DNA of 7,942 bases, taken from positions 1 to 7,942 of the forward strand of contig CALICC010000283.1 of assembly GCA_938049325.1 (NCBI GenBank), given 5' to 3'. Source of the DNA: an uncultured Ilumatobacter sp. (GTDB taxonomy: Bacteria; Actinomycetota; Acidimicrobiia; Acidimicrobiales; Ilumatobacteraceae). Position 1 is the first letter of the stretch. Each line of letters begins with the position of its first letter. The translations under genes were made by a program, and so were the position numbers. The notes beneath the pieces are model-generated. The model searched no databases. It was not told the origin of the DNA and saw nothing but the letters and a program-made list of their open reading frames with translations. This document shows positions 1-5,699 of this stretch, one piece after another.

Positions 1-1
1 G

Positions 2-358
2 ACGCACCACCTCGACCTGCACGGGTCGCACGGCACGGTCTACGCATACAACGACTGGTCGTCGGTGCAACAGGTGCGCGGTCTCAAGGCCGACGCGGTC
101 GGCCCGGCCGTCGACCTGCCGATCCCCGACGACATCTGGGGCGGCGCCCGACGCGACCGAGTACACGACACGTATCGCGACGTGTTCCGCTCGAACGGTT
201 CGATGATCGGCGAGTGGGTCGACGCCGTCGAGGCGGGTACGCCGCTCAGCCCCGACCTCGCCGAAGGAGCACGGGTGCAATACCTGCTCGAACTGGCCGG
301 TAAGAGCGCCGCCACCGACGGCCGCCTCCTCGACGCTCGCGTCACGAAGACAGCCTGA
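2..358 (+). CDS. Gfo/Idh/MocA-family oxidoreductase, C-terminal fragment (5' end outside window)
   Basis: The reading frame is open from the first bases and ends at TGA 356-358, leaving 118 residues of a larger protein. The fragment begins with a beta-strand segment 'HLDLHGSHGTVYAY', which resembles the 'l.GskGtl' strand of the C-terminal substrate domain of Gfo/Idh/MocA NAD(P)-dependent dehydrogenases. It ends with a helix rich in 'LAEGARVQYLLELAGKSA' followed by 'DGRLLD', close to the usual family ending in which a helix 'dGl.aq.vleAi..Sa..gr.v' precedes a short final strand. The Rossmann domain and the catalytic Lys motif lie upstream of the window, so the substrate (sugar, inositol or another polyol) cannot be told. 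The fragment could belong to another member of the same fold. The gene converges with the minus-strand Rieske-TPP gene and shows no sign of being broken; it is simply cut by the window edge. Confidence 0.72.
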   Translation, partial: THHLDLHGSHGTVYAYNDWSSVQQVRGLKADAVGPAVDLPIPDDIWGGARRDRVHDTYRDVFRSNGSMIGEWVDAVEAGTPLSPDLAEGARVQYLLELAGKSAATDGRLLDARVTKTA

Positions 359-395
359 TCCTCCTCGTCACGCAACGTCGCGCGCGAGGACGGCG

Positions 396-2372
396 TCAAA
401 CGAGTAGCGCGTCGGTCATCACTTCGACGATGGCGGGGCCGTCGTGGGCCAGCGCGGCACGTAGCGCGTCGTCGAGCTGATCGATGCGTCCGACCGTCGT
501 TCCGAACGCTCCGCACAGATTGGCGAACTCACCGAACGACGGGTTGTGCACGCTCGTCTGCCACACGTCGAGCTCGGCGGCTCGCTGCTCTTTGCTGATC
601 TTGCCGAGCTCGGCGTTGTTCATGATCACGTGCGTGATGTTCATGCCGTACTTCACCGCCGTGGTGATCTCCATCGCATATTGACCAAAACCGGCATCGC
701 CGGACACTCCGATGACCTGGCGGTGGTCCCCCACCGCTGCCCACGCACCCATCGCTGCGGGAAACGCGAAGCCGATCGAGCCGAGGTAGCCCGACATCAA
801 CACGCTTTGATTCGCGACCTCGAAGTAGCGACCGAAGCTGTAGGCGTTGTTACCGACGTCGGCGCACAGCACTGCGTCGGAATCGGCGACCCGACTCAGC
901 GAGTCGAACACCGACGCAGCGTTGATGCCGAGGCCGGCGTCGTCGTTGCGCCGACTGGCCTTTTCGGCGCGCCAGATCTCCCAGCGCTCTGCCACCTCTG
1001 GGCGATGATCGGTGCATTGATGATCCTCGCCGACCCGTTCGGACAGCAGGCGTGCAGTTACGGCGCCATGCCCGAGCATCGGCACGTCGACCGAGTGGAA
1101 GCGACCCAACGCCATCGGGTCGAAGTCGACTTGGATGATCGGCTTGTACTCGGCGATGCCGGTGTGGTTCGAGAACGACGCGCCGAACACGATCAGCAGG
1201 TCGGACTCATTCATGAACCAGCTCGCGATCGGCGTGCCCGAACGACCGAGGACGCCACAGCCGAGTTCGTGCTGGTCGGAAATGGCTCCCTTCCCCTTGA
1301 ACGTGGTCGCCACCGGCGCGCCGATCTGTTCGGCGAAGGAAACGATGTCGGCCATGTCGTCGCGGGCACCGTGACCGACGATGATCATCGGTCGCGTCGA
1401 CGCGCTGATCATCTCGACCGCCGCGTCGACCGACTCGGCAGGCGGCGAGATCTGACGGCTGGCGACGCGGCCGAGCGGTCCTCCGGCGTCGGCGCCGCTC
1501 GGGAGTTCTTGTACTTCGTCGGGAAAGACAAGGTGTGACACGTTGCGCCCGACGACTGCGGTCTTGCACGCCATGTTCATCAACTCGGCGTGGTTCGACC
1601 CCGCGTGCACCGTTTCGGAGTACTCCGCAACGGCGGCAAACGCTCCTTCCAGATCGACGTCTTGGAACGCGCCGCGCCCCTTCACCTTTGACGGCACCTG
1701 CCCCGACAGCGCGAGCACCGGTGCCCGGTCGGCCTTGGCGTCGTACAAGCCGGTGAGCAAGTTGGTCGAACCCGGGCCGGCGATGCCGAAGCAGGCAGCC
1801 AGATCGTTCGTCAGCTTGCCGTACGCGCCGGCCGCGAACGCCGCCGCACCCTCGTGACGAATCCCGAAGAACCGGAGATCTCCACGCTCCTCTGCCACGC
1901 GCATCGCGTCGGCGAATCCGAGATTGGAGTGGCCGACCATGCCGAAGACCGACGTGACACCCCAGTTGACCATCGTCTCGACCATGACGTCGCTGACCGT
2001 TCGAACTCGCTCGGAGTCCGGCGGCAGCGCAACGTAGACCCCGTCCTCACGAGCTTCGACGGCGAACGCCTCGACTCCGTCACCGTGCGCGCCGGGCGAC
2101 GTGCCGTTGCACGGCGAATAGTCGTAGCCGTGCCACGGGCAACGCAACCAGCCGTTCTCGATCGACCCTTCGCCGAGCGGTCCACCCTGGTGTGGGCAGT
2201 GATTGTCGATCGCTCCGTATCCACCGTCGGAGTGCGACACAGCCAGCGACCGACGCCCGACCGTCACCGTCGTCACCCGCCCGTCTGGCAAGTCATCTGT
2301 ATCGAGCACTCGGTGCCAGTCAAACGGTTCATCGGGAAGCGGTACGGGTTCGCGTGATGGCTGTTCGGGCAT
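396..2372 (-). CDS. Rieske [2Fe-2S] domain fused to a pyruvate-oxidase-like TPP enzyme
   Basis: This is a 658-residue protein starting at 'MPEQPSREPV'. Residues about 17-118 form a ferredoxin-type Rieske domain with ligands C59-P-H61 and C78-P-W-H81, which fits CxH-x16-CxxH. It lacks the paired disulfide cysteines of respiratory Rieske proteins. Residues about 122-290 are a TPP-enzyme N domain with the catalytic Glu in 'RHEGAAAFAAGA' (E174) and 'GPGSTNLLTGLYDA'. Residues about 310-445 are the central domain. Residues about 480-658 are the TPP-binding domain, with GDA 558-560 and NN 585-586 forming the GDG-x(n)-NN diphosphate/metal motif. The order and motifs best match PoxB-type pyruvate oxidase or acetolactate synthase relatives. 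It ends near where PoxB would continue into its membrane-binding tail, so it is probably cytosolic. Inference: it decarboxylates a 2-oxoacid and may pass electrons to the fused cluster; the substrate is unknown. The open frame runs 135 codons further upstream, but that part is antisense to the HisD-like gene and has no domain character. No Shine-Dalgarno is visible before this ATG, and a TACTGT box lies 6 bases upstream. Confidence 0.88.
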   Translation of the reverse strand: MPEQPSREPVPLPDEPFDWHRVLDTDDLPDGRVTTVTVGRRSLAVSHSDGGYGAIDNHCPHQGGPLGEGSIENGWLRCPWHGYDYSPCNGTSPGAHGDGVEAFAVEAREDGVYVALPPDSERVRTVSDVMVETMVNWGVTSVFGMVGHSNLGFADAMRVAEERGDLRFFGIRHEGAAAFAAGAYGKLTNDLAACFGIAGPGSTNLLTGLYDAKADRAPVLALSGQVPSKVKGRGAFQDVDLEGAFAAVAEYSETVHAGSNHAELMNMACKTAVVGRNVSHLVFPDEVQELPSGADAGGPLGRVASRQISPPAESVDAAVEMISASTRPMIIVGHGARDDMADIVSFAEQIGAPVATTFKGKGAISDQHELGCGVLGRSGTPIASWFMNESDLLIVFGASFSNHTGIAEYKPIIQVDFDPMALGRFHSVDVPMLGHGAVTARLLSERVGEDHQCTDHRPEVAERWEIWRAEKASRRNDDAGLGINAASVFDSLSRVADSDAVLCADVGNNAYSFGRYFEVANQSVLMSGYLGSIGFAFPAAMGAWAAVGDHRQVIGVSGDAGFGQYAMEITTAVKYGMNITHVIMNNAELGKISKEQRAAELDVWQTSVHNPSFGEFANLCGAFGTTVGRIDQLDDALRAALAHDGPAIVEVMTDALLV

Positions 2373-2378
2373 ACGACG

Positions 2379-2384
2379 ACAGTA
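2379..2384 (-). promoter_or_regulatory. Putative -10 box for leaderless Rieske-TPP transcript
   Basis: On the minus strand, TACTGT fits the actinobacterial TANNNT -10 consensus and is followed by exactly six bases and then the ATG at 2372. That places the expected transcription start on the A of the start codon, giving a leaderless mRNA. This agrees with the absence of a purine-rich ribosome binding site upstream. No convincing -35 hexamer is seen at 17-19 bases. It is read from sequence only. Confidence 0.35.
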
Positions 2385-2479
2385 CGCGCCGCCGACAACT
2401 CGCCGCTCCACGGAGCTCGTTGGTTGGCGCGTTTCGACCTCGCCCGATGTCGCTCGAGACGTGAGGGGTGGGCGAGGGA

Positions 2480-2485
2480 TAGCGT
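2480..2485 (+). promoter_or_regulatory. Putative -10 box for HisD-like gene
   Basis: TAGCGT matches TANNNT and lies seven bases before the GTG at 2493, so transcription could begin on or one base before that codon. No clear -35 element is present. The alternative is translation from GTG 2499 or ATG 2502 using GGGA at 2487-2490 as a weak ribosome binding site, in which case the promoter must be further upstream in the 2373-2470 divergent region. Confidence 0.25.
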
Positions 2486-2492
2486 CGGGACG

Positions 2493-3815
2493 GTGAGCGT
2501 GATGCGACGGCAACGTTGGAGCGACATGGACCTCGACGCACGGGCTGCGTTGATGCAGCGTGGGCTCGACGACATCTTCGAACCAACGTTGCGAGCATCG
2601 ATCGGCGAGTTGATCGACGACGTGGCAGCACGCGGTGATGACGCCGTCTGCGATGCGCTCGGCAAGTTCGACGGCATCGACGTCACGCCCGCCGGGCTGC
2701 GCATCTCCGACGACGAGTTCGAGCACGCCGCCGTCAGCGACGCAGTCGATCGATCCATCGACGACGCGATCACACATCTTCGAGCGTTCAACGAAGCGCA
2801 GTTGGAGCGCTCCGCCGATTGGAGCATCGAGTCGGAACCGGGATTGACGGTGGGCGAGAAGATCACACCGATCTCGTCAGCAGGCCTCTTCACGCCGTCA
2901 GGCAAGGCCAGCTATCCGAGCGTCGCCTATCAGCTCGCCGTCCCTGCAGTCGTCGCGGGCGTCCCTGAACTCGCGTTGGTCGTCCCGCCGGTTCCCGGTG
3001 GCACGGGTGAGGTCGATGCCGCCGTGCTGGTCGTGTGTCGCAAGCTCGGCCTGCGCAATGTGTTCCGCGTCAATGGCCCGGCCGGTATCGCTGCACTGGG
3101 CTTCGGCACCGCATCGATCCCCAAGGTGCGCAAGGTCGTCGGACCCGGCTCACCAGCGGTCACGATCGCTCAGGTCGAGATGCAGCGCCACGGCATGTCG
3201 ACGATGATGCTGCTCGGGCCGACCGAGAGCTTGGTGATCGCCGACGACTCAGCCGATCCCGAGCTCCTCGCCGCCGATCTCCTCATCGAAGCCGAACACG
3301 GCACCGATTCGTCGGTCGTGTTGCTCTCCACCTCCGCGGATCTGGCCGACCGCGTCGACCGCGAGCTCGAAGGCCAGCTCGCGGCGCTGCCTGAGATCCG
3401 CGCCACAGCAGCACGGTCTTCGCTCGGCCCGAACGGCGGCTGCGTCCTCGTCGACGACCTTCCCATGGCGGTCGAGGTCGCCAACGAATTCGCGGCCGAA
3501 CACCTGCAGGTCGTCGTTCGAGACGACGCGCTCGACGATGTCCTCGACGGCATCGTCAATGCCGGCGAGATCTTGATCGGACAGCACACCCCGTTCAGCG
3601 CCGGAAACTTCGTGATCGGTTGTCCTGCCTCCCTGCCGACCAGTGGCTTCGCTCACGTGTCGTCGGGCATCACCGCCGACACGTTCCTCAAGCGCACTGC
3701 GGTCGCACGCGCCGACGCTCGTGCAGCGGCTCGCATGGCACCTTCGGTCATCGCGCTCGCTGAACACGAAGGCTTCCCGGCGCACGCCGCGGCGCTGCGA
3801 ATGCGCCAAGGCTGA
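2493..3815 (+). CDS. Histidinol-dehydrogenase-family protein, probable paralogue with altered active site
   Basis: This is a 440-residue protein, near the usual HisD length of about 430. It aligns along its length with histidinol dehydrogenase, an NAD-dependent zinc enzyme that oxidises histidinol to histidine: 'GLFTPSGKASYPSVAYQLA', 'GPAGIAALGFGTASIPKV', 'SLVIADDSADPELLAADLL', 'NEFAAEHLQVVV' and 'LPTSGFAHVSSG'. Against remembered E. coli HisD, catalytic E326/H327 are kept (E336/H337), as are zinc ligands H262 (H269) and H419 (H431) and substrate residue E414 (E426). Zinc ligand Q259 becomes Glu (E266), zinc ligand D360 becomes Asn (N372), and H367 becomes Ala (A379) in 'GCPAS' where HisD has 'GxNHV'. 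The GPGN motif reads GPGS. No his genes adjoin it. It therefore probably acts on another alcohol or amino alcohol, as HpsN does within this superfamily, and hisD should not be assigned. The start is uncertain among GTG 2493, GTG 2499 and ATG 2502. It is divergent from the Rieske-TPP gene and lies 79 bases before the response regulator. Confidence 0.85.
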   Translation: MSVMRRQRWSDMDLDARAALMQRGLDDIFEPTLRASIGELIDDVAARGDDAVCDALGKFDGIDVTPAGLRISDDEFEHAAVSDAVDRSIDDAITHLRAFNEAQLERSADWSIESEPGLTVGEKITPISSAGLFTPSGKASYPSVAYQLAVPAVVAGVPELALVVPPVPGGTGEVDAAVLVVCRKLGLRNVFRVNGPAGIAALGFGTASIPKVRKVVGPGSPAVTIAQVEMQRHGMSTMMLLGPTESLVIADDSADPELLAADLLIEAEHGTDSSVVLLSTSADLADRVDRELEGQLAALPEIRATAARSSLGPNGGCVLVDDLPMAVEVANEFAAEHLQVVVRDDALDDVLDGIVNAGEILIGQHTPFSAGNFVIGCPASLPTSGFAHVSSGITADTFLKRTAVARADARAAARMAPSVIALAEHEGFPAHAAALRMRQG

Positions 3816-3835
3816 CCAGCCGATCGAACCCGAAC

Positions 3836-3876
3836 TTGCAACAAACCGTTCAGGATCGAGTCAAGATTCGGATCGA
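3836..3876 (+). promoter_or_regulatory. Possible promoter/operator of the two-component genes
   Basis: The 79-base gap before the regulator contains a locally AT-richer stretch: TTGCAA (3836-3841, -35-like) and CAAGAT (3862-3867, weakly -10-like, but at a long spacing of 20). Two near-identical direct elements, TTCAGGATCGA (3849-3859) and TTCGGATCGA (3867-3876), begin 18 bases apart, as an OmpR-type dimer site might. The word GATCGA is common in this sequence, so the repeat may be chance. No terminator hairpin is evident after the HisD-like stop, so read-through is also possible. Confidence 0.2.
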
Positions 3877-3894
3877 TCATGCCGATTGAGAGGT

Positions 3895-4677
3895 GTGGAC
3901 AAGACGACAGTGCTCCTGATCGAGGATGACGAACGGATCAGCGAACCGCTGATTCGCGTCCTGCGTTCAGAGTCGTTCGACGTCGTCCACGTCGATTCCG
4001 GGCAGGCGGCACTCGACGCCGCGGCGAGCGAAGTCCCTGCACTCGTGCTCCTCGATCTGACGTTGCCCGACATCGACGGCCTCGACGTGTGTCGGCGTTT
4101 GCGTCGCGACCACGCGACTCTCCCGATCATCATGCTCACCGCACGGGCTGAAGAGATGGACGTCATCGTTGGCCTCGGCGCCGGCGCCGACGACTACGTG
4201 GCCAAGCCATTTCGACTGGCCGAGCTCGTCGCTCGGATCAACGCGCGACTGCGACTTGCCAGCCAAGAGACGGCTGCCGTGGTGTCCACCGGGCCACTCA
4301 CCGGAGCCGGTATTGAGCTTCACCCGTCGAGCCGACGCTGTTTCGTGTCCGACGAAGACGCCGGCGTCGAACGAGCCGAAATCGAACTCACGTCAAAGGA
4401 ATTCGATCTTCTCGAACTCCTGATGCGAGAACCGAACGTCACCCACAAGCGCGACAGCATCATGGCGGCCGTCTGGGACGAGAACTGGTGGGGGTCGACG
4501 CGCACACTCGACACTCACGCGTCCACATTGCGCAAGAAGATCCTCGATCGCTCCGACCCGCCATCGAAGATCGTGACCGTGCGCGGCGTCGGATTCCGAT
4601 TCGACACCGGCGACTCACTCGTCGGCGCGATGGCCTCACAGGCCTCACAGGCCTCACAGGCCTCCAGCGGAGTCTGA
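3895..4677 (+). CDS. OmpR/PhoB-family response regulator
   Basis: This is a 260-residue DNA-binding response regulator. The receiver domain (about 4-120) shows the acidic pair D11/D12, phosphoacceptor D54 in 'LVLLDLTLPDIDG', switch Thr T82 in 'IIMLTAR', and K104 in 'GADDYVAKPF'. The winged-helix effector domain (about 135-236) has 'ELTSKEFDLLELLM', the recognition-helix region 'STRTLDTHASTLRKKI' and the wing 'KIVTVRGVGFRF'. It is expected to be phosphorylated by the adjacent kinase and to bind direct-repeat DNA. The GTG at 3895 is chosen because the first beta-strand follows at once. GAGAGG (3888-3893) is only one base from it, which is unusually close; TTG 3886 and GTG 3910 are alternatives. 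The frame extends upstream as an out-of-frame overlap of the HisD-like gene, which I do not believe is coding. The last 15 residues are an unusual Ala-Ser-Gln repeat tail beyond the normal fold. Confidence 0.93.
   Translation: MDKTTVLLIEDDERISEPLIRVLRSESFDVVHVDSGQAALDAAASEVPALVLLDLTLPDIDGLDVCRRLRRDHATLPIIMLTARAEEMDVIVGLGAGADDYVAKPFRLAELVARINARLRLASQETAAVVSTGPLTGAGIELHPSSRRCFVSDEDAGVERAEIELTSKEFDLLELLMREPNVTHKRDSIMAAVWDENWWGSTRTLDTHASTLRKKILDRSDPPSKIVTVRGVGFRFDTGDSLVGAMASQASQASQASSGV
4632..4664 (+). repeat. 9-base tandem repeat encoding Ala-Ser-Gln units
   Basis: GGCCTCACA occurs three times in perfect tandem (4632-4640, 4641-4649, 4650-4658), followed by a 6-base partial copy. It lies in frame at the 3' end of the response regulator gene, giving (A-S-Q)3-A-S before the stop. 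Because the unit is three codons long, copy-number changes would lengthen or shorten the tail without a frameshift. Confidence 0.95.
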
Positions 4678-4678
4678 C

Positions 4679-5680
4679 ATGCGACGGCGGCTCGTGCTGT
4701 CGACCCTGGCGGTCGCCCTGGCCGTGACGGTGGTCCTCCTCGCGCCGGTCTTCGTCGTCATCAACGCCGCGACCGACGTGTCCAACCAGAACGGCCTCTA
4801 CGTCCGAATCGCGTTCATTGCCGTGTTCGCCCTCGTTGCCGCAGCGATGCTCGCGACGGTGCAGGCCCGCCAGCTTGCGCGTCCGCTCGAACGGCTGGCG
4901 CGCAGCGCCGGGCGTGTTGGCGACGGCGACTTCACCGCGCCACCGATGGCGTCGGGAATCGGGGAGATCGATGCGATCGCGCGCTCACTTCGGTTGAGTG
5001 CCAATCGCGTCAACCGCGTCCTCGAAGCCGAGCGGAGCTTCACGGCCGACGCCACTCACCAGTTGCGCACCGGACTCACCGGCATCGCAATCCGCCTCGA
5101 GCTCTTGGAGCGCCACAGCGACGCCGAGGTTGCAACCGAGGCAGCATCGGTGCTCGAACAGACGCACGAACTGAACACCACGCTCGACGAGCTCCTCGTC
5201 GTGGCCAGGACGGGCAGCACAGGCGAACGAGCCCACGTCGACCTCGTCGACCTCGTCAACGATCACATCGACGACTGGCGGCCGCGGTTCGAACAGAAGC
5301 GGCGTCAGATCGTGGTGACGACGAGCCATACCGAAAAGGTTCATGCCACGCCCGGGCTCATCGGCCAAATCGTCAACGTACTCGTCGACAACTCGCTGAA
5401 GCACGGACGCGGCACCCTTGCCGTGCTCGTTTCCGGGTCGAGCATCACCGTCGAAGACGACGGCCGCGGCATCCCCGACACGGCGGTTGCCGGACTCTTC
5501 GAGCGACCCGCAGATCACCGGGCCGCGCACGGACGCGGACTTGCATTGGCACGCCGACTCGCTCAGTCCGACGGTGGGACACTCGAGCTCACGGGACAGC
5601 AACCAGCACAGTTCACGCTCAAGTACCTCCCCGTCGACGATCACAGCGCGGCCACGGCTTGCGAGGCTCACGCCGGCTGA
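4679..5680 (+). CDS. Sensor histidine kinase, two membrane helices, HAMP
   Basis: This is a 333-residue partner kinase of the preceding regulator. ATG 4679 follows the regulator stop by one base and has GGAG at 4669-4672, six bases upstream, so the pair is translationally coupled. There are two hydrophobic helices (about 5-29 and 43-61) separated by an external loop of only about a dozen residues. They are followed by HAMP (about 60-115, 'RPLERLARSAGRVGDGDF'), the H-box with phosphoacceptor H127 in 'DATHQLRTGLTG', the N-box 'NVLVDNSLKHG' (233-243), the G1 box 'EDDGRGI' (259-265), an F-box-like 'LFERP' and the G2 box 'HGRGLAL' (284-290). All catalytic elements are present, so it should be active. 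The H-box Pro normally found after 'LRT' is Gly (G132). With so short a loop, sensing is probably in the membrane or through a partner rather than by a periplasmic domain; the signal is unknown. It is short for a kinase of this type but complete. Confidence 0.93.
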   Translation: MRRRLVLSTLAVALAVTVVLLAPVFVVINAATDVSNQNGLYVRIAFIAVFALVAAAMLATVQARQLARPLERLARSAGRVGDGDFTAPPMASGIGEIDAIARSLRLSANRVNRVLEAERSFTADATHQLRTGLTGIAIRLELLERHSDAEVATEAASVLEQTHELNTTLDELLVVARTGSTGERAHVDLVDLVNDHIDDWRPRFEQKRRQIVVTTSHTEKVHATPGLIGQIVNVLVDNSLKHGRGTLAVLVSGSSITVEDDGRGIPDTAVAGLFERPADHRAAHGRGLALARRLAQSDGGTLELTGQQPAQFTLKYLPVDDHSAATACEAHAG

Positions 5681-5687
5681 CGACGAG

Positions 5688-5693
5688 TACGGT
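5688..5693 (+). promoter_or_regulatory. Putative -10 box for leaderless E1 transcript
   Basis: TACGGT matches TANNNT and is followed by exactly six bases and the GTG at 5700, the same geometry as before the Rieske-TPP gene. No good Shine-Dalgarno precedes this GTG, only GACGAG at 5682-5687, 12 bases away. An internal leaderless promoter would let the E1 gene be expressed apart from the regulator and kinase genes. No -35 element is recognised. Confidence 0.3.
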
Positions 5694-5699
5694 CTCACC

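Noticed and set aside
362..390. Possible hairpin (TCCTCG / CGAGGA) between the convergent genes as a bidirectional terminator.
   Set aside because: The stem is only six pairs with a 17-base loop and no T-tract on either strand, and it is too weak to call.
546..1538. Long plus-strand open frame of 330 codons opposite the Rieske-TPP gene.
   Set aside because: It is rich in Arg/His/Asp with no recognisable fold and lies wholly antisense to a well-supported gene; high GC keeps such frames open.
2373..2777. 135-codon upstream extension of the Rieske-TPP reading frame on the minus strand.
   Set aside because: It overlaps the HisD-like coding region in antisense, has no domain similarity, and the ATG at 2372 sits just before the Rieske domain with a fitting -10 box.
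2493..3815. Assigning this gene as the biosynthetic hisD.
   Set aside because: Zinc ligand and substrate residues are altered and no his genes adjoin it, so only family-level naming is supported.
3643..3894. Upstream extension of the response regulator frame into the HisD-like gene.
   Set aside because: Its translation is low-complexity and Arg/Ser-rich, typical of an out-of-frame shadow, and the receiver domain begins right after the GTG at 3895.
5237..5260. Short repeat GTCGACCTC x2 in the kinase gene.
   Set aside because: It has only two copies, encodes an ordinary Val-Asp-Leu repeat in a coding helix, and is expected by chance in GC-rich coding sequence.
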